Below are positions 12,457 to 26,595 of a stretch of DNA of 64,000 nt, in pieces. This DNA comes from Stenocarpella maydis (lineage: Eukaryota; Ascomycota; Sordariomycetes; Diaporthales; Diaporthaceae). A model generated the notes under the pieces. That model was given only the letters and a program-made list of their open reading frames with translations. It had not been told where the DNA came from and did not search any database. Every line of letters starts with the position of its first letter. Position 1 is the stretch's first letter. Both the position numbers and the translations under genes were made by a program. The stretch lies in the NCBI GenBank assembly GCA_002270565.1, contig NQMI01000008.1:773476-837475 (forward strand), written 5' to 3'.

Positions 12457-13952
12457 CGTCTGTCTTGACTAGACCTTCCAAGCCGCCTCGAGTTGTGCAG
12501 CGGCCTCCATGCATGCGGATTCAGCGACTGGCTATTATTCTGTGCGTCCGCTCGCCTTGCCCAGATCGGATTCAGCCTTGGCGAAAAGGTACCCTAATAG
12601 GTGGATGCTCAGGATATCCGAGACTTTGACGTCGTCCGCTTCTTGTCCTGTGTCTTGGGAGGGATCAGGTGCGCGAGAGCTCTAGAAGGCACGGAGAGGT
12701 GGGCAGACGTGAGAGCTAAACCGCTTGGGCCGGTTTATAAGCTCGCGCGGCGCTGCATTTTGCGTGTGCCCTTTCGTAGTGCCTAATGAGCAAATGGTGA
12801 GACGTCGGAATGAAACGCACGTTCGACGTAGGGCTGAGCGGAATGAGAAGAAGGTTCTTGCAAATCAAGCAATCCCCATGTCCCGTACTTGGCACATCAT
12901 GCCGCGTGACGAGGCTGGCTGGCCGCGTCGTGCAACCGCTGACGATAAAGAAGCCTGCAGTGCGGGCTCCTGATCCCGGTGCGAGATTTCAAAGCACGAG
13001 CTTTGCTTTCCCATTGGGCCCAGCTTTCGAAATGGCAACCTGCTTGTTCGCCGAGACATCAAGAGTGCAACGTGCGCAGCCTGGCCCCCCTTTTCGTTGG
13101 CGTCGCCGCGCGCTGGGGAACGACATTTTGTTGCCCGCGGGCTCAGCTGAGCTGGCGCGGCTCAGGACTGCTTTCTCCCACCTTGCGACCCAGCCGGAGT
13201 AATCGTGTCTCCGCCGTCGTCCGGAAATCGCGCGCCATGCTCTGAGGACCCCGGTATGATGTGGACCGGCTTATTAGGTTTGCCCCTGCATTCTTCCTGT
13301 CCCAGACGAGGGAAACTCTAAAGGCCAAGGTTTTAATAAGGACTGGTTTAAACATAGAGCACGTCGCCCATGTGTTGACTCGCAACGTCTGGGCTTCGAC
13401 CAACCCTGACTTACAAGGCCACATTGTTAGCGTGTCCCATAAGGGAATGTCTAACGCAGTTGATCCCGAGTAGGCCATTCCAGACAGACTTGCTCCGGGA
13501 TATCGGTATCTATAAATGGCAGTATCACAGAGCGAACTGGAACACTGTCCCAGAAAAGGCCAACGCAGAAGAGGGCTCCCTATAGGACGCATCTCAGAGG
13601 AGCCTACACGGTTGAGTAACATAAGCCGACCAATCGTGAGACGAAAATGAGGCTCCTCACCATGGGGCCTCTTGTTTGAACGAACCGGCAATGGGATCCG
13701 CTAGATGAATATCGAAGAGCTGCAACACGGTGCCTTCTGGAAATCAATTTCTGAAGGAGGAAAAAAGACATCTAGGCCCCGAAGCCATAACGGGCGAGCT
13801 GAACGCCGAACGCGCCAGCCTGTATGCAGGTCTGCCCTAGATCCCAGAATTCGCAGATCGTGCACGAGTTGAAAAAGTTAAATCACCTGCGCTTTGGCCT
13901 GCCTCCCAGGCTAAACTAGGCGTCAACGTTTGGTTTACACCCTAGACCAACA
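12457..13952. other. Intergenic: permease promoter and MET2 3' flank
   Basis: The 1.5 kb holds the upstream region of the phosphate permease and the 3' flank of MET2. CACGTT occurs at 12818-12823 (plus) and as its complement at 13069-13074; these are possible Pho4/NUC-1-type phosphate-response sites, weakly supported because the motif is short. A minus-strand ORF at 13143-13691 has no protein character I recognise. Confidence 0.35.
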
Positions 13953-15647
<1,695 letters not shown>

Positions 15648-16692
15648 TGTTTCCCAGTGCCGCTGTGCAAGGCAATATCTGGACCAGCGCCCAGTGCAAA
15701 GTACAGTACCTGTTCAATTCCCGCCCGGCCGAAGGGTATAGGGTGTGTGAAAAGGGTGCGTGTATAAGTTCAGTTGGCTTGCAATCAGTTCCGAGTCCTG
15801 TACAAGAAGCGGCAGAGTCATGGGGGAGCTAAAGCACCGGGAAGTAAAGCTTGAAGAGTCATCAATTCTCATTCACTTGACTAGTCGGGTTGGTGGGTAC
15901 CTGCTTGGGTACTTGATGATGTACTCGGACAGGCACTGCAGACTGCCCAATTGACCCACACTATCATGTCTTCCTTGACAGATGATTGACCTAGAGTTCT
16001 CATTGCGAGTCACCTGCTATTGTGGGCGTGCCCACGGGGTATTGTATTATCCAGCCTAGGTTGGCAATACCTCGAGGCTGGCGAGGCTCGGTACGGAGTA
16101 CTTATATAAGTAAGCACAGTGGGCCCGCAACCTCTCGCAGAAGCCCACATCGCTCTAGCCTCATCTGGCCATCAGCCAGCGTCCCGGCAAGCAAGGCTCT
16201 CCACGGCAGGCTCCACTCGAGCTCGGATGTCGATTTTGGTGAGCAACTAGACTGCCAAGGCGAACCGCAACCTGCGATAGGGTAGAGTAGAGCCTCACCC
16301 AAGCTCTGCCAAACGCACGACGACGTCAACCCTCGAACCTCGACTGCCGTTCCCCTTGGTGCCGCCTAGCCCGATGCTGCATCTACTGCGCGACCAGCCT
16401 CTCTCACACGCCACGCGTTTCTTTTGACCTTCTCTCCTGTCCTGTTTCATCCTGCTCCTGCGCTGTCGAGACGGTTCACACACGTCTCGCGACCACGCGT
16501 ACACCCGACCACGCCCACCACCTGCCTAAAGCTCGCGGGCCTTTGCGCTACCACAAAGCACCGCCTCCCGCCCCAAGCCGTCCGTTCCGCTTGGCCTCTT
16601 TCACCACAAACTGTTTGTCTGGCTTGGCTCCCGTGTGCCATAGGTAGTCTGCTAGCGTCAATGGTACACCAATACCAGATGTCGACTTGAAG
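15648..16692. other. Divergent MET2/THO2 promoter
   Basis: About 1 kb separates the two divergent start codons. The half nearest THO2 is rich in C and T, as in the 5' leaders of constitutive fungal genes. No further gene is seen. Confidence 0.5.
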
Positions 16693-19600
16693 ATGGGCCC
16701 GAAGCGCAAGAGAGTTAACGACTCGGGCAGCGGCCGCCCTTCGCCTCACCGCCCTGACACCACTCCTCTCAGCCAACACGAAAGAAATCGGCCTGGCGCT
16801 GGTGCAAGACCGAACCGCCGCAACGAGCGTCGCGACTCCTTTCAGAACACTGCCACCTCTGGCTCGCCGGCAGCTGGCTCACCTCTCAACTCTCCCACCA
16901 TGCCGCGACCTTCCAGCGCCTCCTCCCAGCCTGCCATCGCCCCAATCAACACCAAAATGGCGTCCAACCTGCCCTCGCCGACACTTCCCTCCCCCGTGCA
17001 GTCAGGCTTCCACTACGAAATCGTGACGAATGCTCGGCTGAGCAGTTGGTCACAGAGTGGCCGCCAAGAAGTGGTGGATCATGGGATACAATCGCGGGAC
17101 GACGAAGACGTCCAGGAGCTGTCGACGATATTCCAGGAGCTTGTGCAATCGTGTCTGGACTTCCGCCTGGACCCAGCCGAGGCAGGCGAGATCGTCAAGC
17201 AAATCATCGGCATCCGGCCTGCAGATGCAGACACCAACCCCCGAACATTCGACACCCATACCCTGCTTCTCGACACCCTCGCCATCTATGTTGACGTCGG
17301 ATCTGGATCCTACAACGCGAACATACGTGACTTTCTGGTCGCCACCGGCATCGATCCAGCGCTGATGCGAACGGTATTGGAGCCGGCACTGTTGGAGCAG
17401 CTCGGTCTCATCCGCGAGACATTCACCAAGATGGGCATCCGACAAGCCACCAATATTCTCTACAAACAGGCCAACTACAACCTGTTGCGAGAAGAAACCG
17501 AAGGATATGCTAAGCTTGCTACGGAACTCTTCGCAACCTCCAACACGGAACCTCCAACTTCAGAAGCCATCCAGAACGCCTTTGAGAGGGTGAAGGGCCT
17601 TATTGGAACGTTCGATCTGGATGTTGGCCGCGTCCTCGATGTAACCCTCGACGTCTTTGCTTCCGTCCTCATAAAGCAGAACCGCTTCTTCGTCAAGTTC
17701 CTCCGAATAAGCTCATGGTGGCCTCGCAGCCACACCAGGTCACCCGACGCTCTAGGAGGGCTACCCAAATGGGCGCTTCCGGAGTCAGCGCATTGGACAG
17801 TCAGTGCGGAGGAACAAGCCATCATCGCCGAACAGCGCCGCCAGCGCGATGTTCGGTTTTGGGACAGGGCCCGCGAGGCACACATTGACGCCTTCTTTGA
17901 ACTTGGTGGACGGCAAGTCGACCAAGCGGAGCTCAATCGTCTGCAGGCTATTCTTGATTCCAACACCGAGTCTGAAGACGCCATATCTCTGCTCGACCCA
18001 ATGGCACAGTGGATGGTTACTACCAGAACCGTTCCACCACAGGGCAACAGGGTCGCTGCACACCTGTTGGGTTTTAAGTTGAGGTGGTACGAGTCAAAGA
18101 TTGCCAAGGCTCGCAAGGAAGTGGTTCCTGCCAACCTCTTTTTCCTGGCAGCTCTGCTTATCAAGATAGGCTTCATCTCACTAGCTGACTTGTGGCCGCA
18201 TGTCGGTCCGCCCGATTCAAACATGAACGACAAGGTCAGATTTAAGAGAATGGCCATTCTTGAGGAGGAGGAGAGGGCGAAGACTGGCCGAGGCCGTGGT
18301 GCTCTCGCTATGGCCGGAGCATTATCTACCGAGGACGATTCGCCCAAACCGAACAAGGTCGTCACAGAGACCAAGACCAAACCAGCCGCCGAGACGGAGG
18401 ATGAAGACGATCCGGAGTACATACAAAAGCACTCACTTGTCGCTGAGCTCCTCACTATCGGCGCACTTCCGGATGCCCTCTTTATATTGACGCGCTTTCC
18501 GTGGCTCACAGAAGCCTTCCCGGAGCTTCTCAACCTCATCAACCGCATAATAGCGCATTCGGTGCAGAAAGTCTTCGAGGAAACCAGGACTACGTCTGCA
18601 GAGCCCGGCAGTCACCTGGATATCCCAATGAAGAAAATGCCGGATATCGATCAGGGAGGGGTATCGAAGGGGTCCGTACGGCTAACTCAGCCCTTCCCCA
18701 AGCGCCCACTCCGCTGGCCGCATCCAGCCGGCGAGAAGGACAACATGTTGTACCGATGCTACTGGGATGATTGGGCCGACAATATTCCCGTCTGCCAGAC
18801 CATCGAAGACGTCTTGACGCTGTGTGACACGCTGATCAACTTCTCGGGGGTGAACATCGGCAAGGATGCGGCGCTGCTCTCCAAGATTGCAGCCATCGGA
18901 GCTATGAGCCTGGCCCGGGATCAGTCTCCCCAAAACATGGGACGCTGGCAAGATCTGTTGAAGCGATTGCTAGTCCCCGCCCTGAGCATGACTGAAGCCA
19001 ACTCGTTCGCGGTCCAGGCTGTTTGGGATCTGTTAAAGCTGTACCCAATTACCACGCGGTACAACATCTATGCGGAATGGTTCCAAGGCCAGACATCGCG
19101 TAACACCTGGATCAAGTCAGCGTTTGCAAGAACCAGATCAGAAACCAACGGCATCCTCAAACGTCTCTCCCTGGAGAATTTGTCCACAATGGCCAAGAAG
19201 CTAGCCAAGACTGCGTACGCATCTCCGGGTGTCGTGTTCCAGACTGCCTTTGACCAGATCGAGGCATACCCGAATCTGATTGAGGCCTTTGTCGAGTGCG
19301 CCCGGTATCTCACAGATCTAGGTTATGATGTCCTAACCTGGTCTTTAATGAGCGCTCTGGGCGGAAAAGCCAGAAGCCGGACGCAGGAAACGTCCGTTCT
19401 TCTGACAAGCAAGTGGCTCCAGGCTCTCTCCAAATTCTCCGGGAAAGTGTTCAAGCGATACCAGCACATGAAGCCGCTGCCTGTCTTGCAGTATGTTAAC
19501 AACCAACTGTCCAAGGGCAACTCTACTGACTTGGTTATCCTCCGTGAGCTCATCTCAACAATGGCTGGCGTGGTGCCTGATGTTGACTTTACCGACGCGC

Positions 19601-22600
19601 AAATGCGAGCAATGACAGGTGGCGAAGTTCTTCGGCGCCAGACACTCATCAGTTTGGGGGACCGCAGAGACGTATCCGTGCACGGCGCGGAGCGCCTCAT
19701 GCAGTCTTTGATGGATACCAAGCTTGCGGGGAGACTTTTGGTGAACCTGGCCCAATACCGCCAGTCGGCCCTCTACAACTTGCCCGAGGACGAAGCACAC
19801 GTGAAATACCTGGCGACAATCATGGACGAAGTACACCAGGCATTGATCCAATACCTCGATTTCTTGCGCAGCAATCTGACACCCGACCTCTTCGATGCCA
19901 ACATCCCGAGCATAATCGAACTGATGGTCGGATATGGGCTGGATGTTGATCTAGCATTCATGATCGGCAGAGCAAGCCTGGCACACCGCATGGCAAATAA
20001 CAAGATTCCAGCTCAATCTCTCGCCAACGACCACGGTGACAACCAGCCCACCCTCGAGGGTGCGGATGCAGAGGGTGACCTGGCTATGAATGGAGGCGTG
20101 CCCGAATCGGTAGCTCAGAACGACAATTTGGGAAAGGCTGAGAATGAGGATAAGATGGCTCTGGACGACAACACATCCACTGCACCATCACCGCCCACTG
20201 CAGCTGACACGCGAAAGTCGGACCCGATTGCCGATGTTCTTCAGCCGCTCGTCAACACCATCCAGGACATCCGGCCGCCGGAGACCTGGCAACACCTAAG
20301 CCCAGAATTCTACGTTATATTCTGGTCGCTATCACTGGGCGACCTGCATGTCCCACAGTCTAACTATGAGGCCGAGCACGAAAGGCTCAATAAGGAAGCA
20401 GAAGATGTCATGAAAGATCGCTCTGATCTGACCCGACAAGGCATGAACAAGAAGACGGAGAAGAAGAAATCGCTCCTGGGTCTCGCAAAGTCGATTCGAG
20501 AAGAAATGACGGTTCATATTGAGCGGTACCACAAGACAAAGCTCCGGCTGGCGAGGCAGTCCAAATCGTGGTTCTCTGGAACCATCGCTGAGGCTGGTCT
20601 GACTTCGGATGCCTTGCTCGAACACTGCATACTGCCCCGGCTTCTCGCATCGTCCTTGGACACGGAATACTGCTTCCGGATGATCAAGTTCCTTCACGAG
20701 AACCAGACGCCGAACTTTAAGCTGTTCTCTTTCTACGAGCGACTCTTCAACGCCAACAGACTTCGAGCAATAATATTCTCGTGCACTGTTCGTGAGGCAG
20801 AGCATCTGGGACGCTTTATCAAGTGCATTCTGGAGGATCTGGCCAGATGGCACGCCGACAAGAACACCTATGAGAAGGAGGCATTTGGCAAAACCAAGCG
20901 AAATCTCCTTGGGTTCGCGACCGCAGTTGACGACGAGGGCAATCCAACAAGCTTCATTGAGCATCCGTTCTTCCGAGATTCTCACTACGAGTGGCACAAG
21001 AACCTCAATGTAGCGCTAAAGGCCTGTTTGCAAGGCACAAAGGAGTGGATGCACATCAGGAATGCATTCACAATCTTGAAGGCAATTTCGAGCTTCTTCC
21101 CGGCGGTCAATTTCATGGGCACCCAGCTCTTGAAGGTGCTCGACGAGATCAAGACGCGCGAAGAGGTTACGAAGGGCTCATCAGAGGAAGGACACCGTGG
21201 TGATCTTGCTGTCACAGCTCTAACCGTCTACTCCATGCTGAAGAAGCGAGAGTCCAAATGGGTTGCTGTACCAGCCTTCCGTCCCAACATGGTGAGTGTC
21301 TCATTAGGACTACCAGCGCTCGCACAGGCTAACTTTCAGCAGTCCGGTATGCCGCAGGACGCTCCGAAGGATGTGGAAATGTCTGGCCAAAATGCGAAGT
21401 CTGACCTGCGTCCGACGGCCGCAGAATTCAAGCCTCAACAGCCTACTACTACGTCAGTGCTCCGAATGGACACCCAACAGCAAATCAACAAGAAACTGAC
21501 ACAAACTAGTGTGGCATCTGCGCCACCGGCAGACGACGAGGACGGCGAAGTCAAGGACGGAAAAGACAGCAAATCCTCAGCTGCGCTTGCTTCAGACAGC
21601 CGTGCAAGGAACGAGCGCCATCCTGCGGGCCAAGATCGAGACGCACCTAAGGAGCCGGCATTCAAGGATAGGGCCTCTGCACCAGGCAGTCGGCCGGGGA
21701 CGCCAAAGTCAAACATAGTCGTCCCTTCGCCAGCGCCCCTGCCAGCCTCCAGCGGGCGCAGTGAGACCTCACGGGCAGCGAATGCGCCTCCGAGAGGTGA
21801 CAGGGTGCCTCACGGTTTACCCAGTCGCCCAGAAGTTCCTATTCCTCCTCACTATAGGCCAGAACTATTCCCACAGGGACATGGCCAGGACCGTCGTGAC
21901 CCGCCACGAGAAACCCGAGAAGCTCGTGAGCAAAAAGAGCCACCGCGTGAGACGAGGGATCCAAGAGAGCGTTTTCGAGACCAACTGCGCGACCAGCGGG
22001 ACGTTTCTCGCGACGGTAGGGAATCAAGGGAGCACCGCCAGCCAGAGACTAGTCGTGCGGATAGGCGAGATCCAGAATCAGATCGCCGGGCGAACGAGCG
22101 AGTGCCCCGTGAGCCAGGCCGGCTCTCAGAACGCGACTGGTCCCACAGAGCCGACCCTTCCCCGCGCCGTGGGGAACCGGCTAGAGGAGAACCATCCCGG
22201 AGTGAATCCACGCGCGCTGAGCCTATGTCGATCGACAGAGAGGATCGATCTCGAGATCGCGCCCCTCCGCCATCTAGTCGCGACAGTCGGGGTCCCCGGG
22301 AGCATGCTGTGGGGACCCAGCCAGCTCGTCCAGTGGGAGGGCTGGCTACCACAGCAGAGCCGCCAATCAATCCTGAGAGGGCAGCTCTTCTCCAGAATGA
22401 TGATCGTGCCGAGATGATCAATCCCCAACGCGCTGTTTTGCTGCAGACGCAGCAATCTCACTCTTCGACTCGCTCACCTAGGGATGGCGGGCGGGATCGG
22501 GCTTCCTCTCGCACGCAGTCACCCAGGAGAGACGATAGGTATACAACGACCACTACCTCTGAAGGACACGCCCGCGAGGATCGACACTCTCGACGTAATG

Positions 22601-24122
22601 GTCATCTCGCAGAGACATCTCAAACCCCTGCGAGAGATCTAGAGCAACCCAGGGAACAGGATCGTCAGCCAAATGAACGCAGCCGTGATGCGTCGTTCCA
22701 TGGCCCTAGGGCTCATGATTCGGATCGTGGCCGGCCGGTCCAGCAGGACCCGAACTACGGTCGTCTGAACCCAATCCCTACCGTAGCAGAAGCCCCGCAG
22801 GGGCCTCGTGGACGAGGCGCAAGGAACTCATCAAGATATCGTCCATGCCATCGGGTCCTAGGTCCGATGGGCGAATGCCGCCGCCAGACACAAATCGAGC
22901 GCCATCGCCGGACCGGCAACCTCCAACCGGGCCCTCTTCATCCAGGGCACGCAGGGGTCCATCCACTCAGTTTGACCACGCGACGAACTCCTCACCTGCC
23001 CAGACCTTGACGCCCGCTGGTGGCTTGCATTCTGACCGCTCCAATCAGTTTGAGCAGACGATGCATCCGGATCGCTTGAGGCACATCGTCCCGCCGCCGC
23101 CACCGCCGCCGCCGCCGAGAGAACCCTCCCACTCACGTCCACAAGTGCCTCCAATCCATACAAACGAGCGAGTGGCCACACCTACGGGGCCGTCTGCGTC
23201 ACGTCAAGGGCAGAGTAGCCACCCCAATACCCCCATCTCGGAGCAGACTGCTCCACACTCTGCCCCAACAGGCCCTTCCGCAAGCAAGGACCGACAGCGA
23301 GGCAGCGCTCGAAGACAGCTTGAGAAGCTCCAGGACAATATCACCCCCGGTAACAAGCGGGATAGTGACCACCGTAGACCCAGGCAAAGCATGCCAGACT
23401 CTGATGCGCAGATACTCACAGGCGCATCGCCAGTCTCGACCCCGGTTCAGGAACGACCTGATCCCATACGGCGAAACACGGCACATGACCGTCCTATCCT
23501 GGGGAACGACATCGGCGGTCTGCCAATCCGTGACTCGAGAAGCGATGCTCAAGACGAGTATTCTGGCAGCAGAGGTGAGCACGAACGGAGTGGACGTAGG
23601 GACCATCGCGAAAGGCCCGACAGGCCAGGGCGGCACGGCGGGCGAGAACGAAGTCCCCGCGGAGATCGAGATATGAAAGATCCACGTGGAATGGAACAGA
23701 TTGAGCGCCACGACCGTCGATCTGGCGTGCCACCGGTGATAGACAGCAACCGCATCCGCGACCCTAACCATGAACCGATTCAACCCCGGCGGCCAGCACG
23801 GGATCCTACTTCTACAAATAGTATCCGCGACCCTTTACCTGGTAGCGGGAGGGAACCTTCAGGATCCGGTCGGGAATCACGACATCGGGTTGACAACAGA
23901 GGCGATAGTGGCGGTGGAGGAAGACCAGGTGATGAATGGGGTGGTAGCAGCAGAGGCGGGTCAATGCGCGGTGGACCAAGAGATGGGCTCCGAGAAGGAC
24001 TGGGGCGGCCAGTCGATGACCGACGAGATCCCAGAGGTGATGAGAGAAGCTCAGGCCGGAAGCGGAGGAGTGACATCTCGGAAATGCCGCCAAGCGACAG
24101 AGACAAGCGACCTCGACGTTAG
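16693..24122 (+). CDS. THO2: THO complex subunit 2 (mRNA export / transcription elongation)
   Basis: Start MGPKRKRV; about 2460 aa if the gene is intact. The THO complex couples transcription by RNA polymerase II to mRNP packaging and export and limits R-loops; Tho2 is its large helical scaffold. Residues about 100-1530 are alpha-helical, with the conserved block around 20370-20870 (SNYEAEHERLNKEAEDV, KSIREEMTVHIERY, DTEYCFRMIKFLHENQTPNF). A 48-nt intron at 21292-21339 (GTGAGT, CTAAC, TTTCAG) has no stop and is a multiple of three. The last 900 residues are R/D/E/S/P-rich and disordered, as in other fungal THO2 proteins. The reading frame changes near 22833: the upstream frame gives GRGARNSSR, while the next frame gives ISSMPSGPRSDGRMPPP and continues to the stop at 24122. 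One extra base would unite them, so this is a frameshift or an assembly error. Confidence 0.9.
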
Positions 24123-25173
24123 AAGCGTCAACCATACAGTCCGTGGTTGAAGATGTGAAGAGAGAGGGTGCATACAAGAGTACGACACGACAGGGTCTTC
24201 ATTAATCGACAAGTGGGTGGTTTGCGATGCGAAAATTCGAGCTGTTTGGCTCAGGATACAACCAGATTGAGAACAAATTGCGTTGGCGGACTACAAGCAT
24301 CATCATCATACCAAAAACTTGTCTATTTTCGCACATTGCTCGACGAACTGCTGTACTATCAGAAAACCAAATCTCCCTCCGGATGAACATCAAAAAGACA
24401 GGCCCCCAAGCTGGAGTTCCGGGAGGTTTCTCTCACAATTCAAAAATGGATACATCATTTCCTACAAAAGTTCGCAACGCACCCAGACAGCAGGCCTTCC
24501 TCGGTCGAAGCTTGTCCCAGAGTTGAGCACACCAAATACGAGTGTCGCAAGATCTTGCACCGCATGCCTATTGCTACAAGTCCCCACCGCGCCCCACGAC
24601 TACATATACTTCAGATACGTATTTGCATCGTAAAATTACCACAAGCGCAACTCAAGACTTATACACCTCGTTTTTCGGATCGCAAGGTCCCTTAAGGCGG
24701 AGCGAACGTTTTCACAAGCCAGGCGTCTCGGACTGTCATATTTCGACCAGGTACATTTCTGGTTTCTGGTTTCTGGTTTTCTTTTGATTTCTCTTTTTTC
24801 TTACACCAAGCATGAGCGAGGCGATATACCCAGGAATCACTTTGTAAGATAGGACCATATCCACAATAACAATGGATTGAGGAATTAGCGATACTGTCTG
24901 CGCTACTTGCATCCGTGTGAAAGTATTGTGTTTGCAAGAAGGATTACGGCCACCAACAAGATGCAGCTGACGACACTACCATAGCCTTGAACCTCCGCAT
25001 CTCGGATGGGGGCTTTGTAGCGAGACAAGCGCCAGCGTTGTGGTGCCTCTTTTCGAGGGTCACCTCACAAGCATCAACAGAGTCCAGACTCGCCAAGCTA
25101 AGTTTACTTCTAGAATTATTTAGAGAATGCAAAGGCCAGCACTGACATCTATCCATCTTACAGTGCCTGCTGC
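24123..25173. other. Intergenic, THO2 3' flank
   Basis: About 1 kb is moderately AT-rich with no coding signal. It includes a short TTTCTGG triplication near 24760-24780. Confidence 0.5.
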
Positions 25174-25728
25174 TTACGCCTTCATTACCCACGGCGCCCC
25201 TGCAAACTCCTCAGACCAGTCGGCAGCCGACAAGCCCAAGCCCTTGTCCTCCACGGTGGCCTCGGGCTTGTCCCCGTTGGTGACCCAGCCGTGAGCCTCT
25301 CTGGTGGCGACGGCGTACTTGGTGGCCTGCGCCCCACTCCCGCCATCACTGGTCCTCGCTCTGGACGAAGTCAGCGCGTCCGGCCGTGCTGGAGAGGTAC
25401 GGCGTCGTGCTCTCTTGATGCCTCGTGCAGTCTGACGAGAGCTCGAGAGGCAGCGAGTACAGGCGGTGGTCGACCCCACCCCCCCGGGGGGTCCTCCTCC
25501 CGCTGGGCTATACCGCCAGGCCCGGGCACGGTGTGAGGCAAGGGTCCGGCTCGTCGCCGGGGAATATCGCGGAGCCGGAGCCGAAATCGTTTGCGGAGGA
25601 GAAAGTCTCGGGGGGGGGAGGGGGGTAGAGCTCTGGGGCAACGAGGATTCAATGGCTGCTAATGTCTCTCGCTGGGCGTGTGTTACGTCCTTCTCCGTTG
25701 ATTCTGGTGTTGCCCCACCCTCAGCCAC
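25174..25728 (-). pseudogene. Decayed hypothetical gene
   Basis: One ORF spans the locus, but coherent protein-like segments are scattered over two frames. The ends, HAQRETLAAIESSLPQSS and ATKYAVATREAHGWVTN..EEFAGAPWVMKA, lie in one frame. The middle, ANDFGSGSAIFPGDEPDPC and DHRLYSLPLELSSDCTRH, lies in another and is cut by a TAG near 25511. The first frame change falls at a run of nine C. The second, near 25350, is not at a homopolymer. I infer a gene with at least one nonsense and two frameshift lesions, or an unresolved intron plus sequencing errors. I do not recognise the family, and the upstream start is unclear (no ATG; the ORF opens at a GTG after a possible acceptor). Confidence 0.4.
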
Positions 25729-26595
25729 TATGCGAGGATTGGTTGAATGGAAACTAGATTATGGGGAGCCGGTCCCTGATGGTATGTCTGTATTTCTATT
25801 AGTGGCCCAGTGAGTTGAGGCATTGCCCTTGCTAGGACTTCCAGGATGTTCAAGTGAAAATTTTGCAATGCAAAATGCGAATCAGAAAAGAAGAGACCGA
25901 TGTAATTGGCGAGGGGAGAGTCCGAACTGAATAGATATCGCTATTTCCGTGAAGGTCGGTCGTTGAACGTTGAAGGAGACGTTACCAACCACCGTCTGCA
26001 ACAGACATGGATAATAAGTTTAGGAGACTATCACCCTGTTCTGGACGGGAGAGCCAGACCATTTTGAGATGCCCAAGCTATAAATGTTCTCTTCCAGCAG
26101 CAATTCTTATTGCTAGCTGACGAATATTTGCGGCGACATGGGGCTGAATACGCAAAATCGCCCTGTATGCGAAGATTCTCCACCACATAAGGACATAGGC
26201 ACATGGTAACAGTCAAACGAGTGAGTCAACGCTCTGCGAGATATGCCACGTAAACTGCCATCGTACTTATCAAGACACCAGTGCTATGGAGTCCTCGCCT
26301 TGACGCCGGACATGATCTGATTTAGACGTATTTCGTAACATGTAAGCTTCAACATGAATTTGGACCGGTCAATTGTGCAAGCCTGCTACTTTCTACAATA
26401 GAATTGTCAAGTATACCGGGCCTCCTGTTCCCACCAGATCCAGTTGCGTAGCTCACTCGCTTTGGCAACTCATCATGCAAGCCGGTATAATGCTGTCCAA
26501 CGCCCGGGGGAACCCAAAAAACGACAGGAAACGTCCTATACGTACGGTGGCACTCCTGCGAGTGGCTCGGAACCAGTGTCCGCGCCTTCGTCTAA
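25729..26595. other. Intergenic, nothing recognised
   Basis: About 870 bp contain no convincing ORF, repeat or RNA gene. The right end is the 3' flank of the QutR-like gene. Confidence 0.5.

Noticed and set aside
13143..13691. 182-aa minus-strand ORF
   Set aside because: No recognisable features, atypical composition for a protein, and no splice partners.
22845..24122. Separate gene after THO2
   Set aside because: Its sequence continues the R/D/S/P-rich THO2 tail immediately where the other frame loses it, and there is no promoter space.
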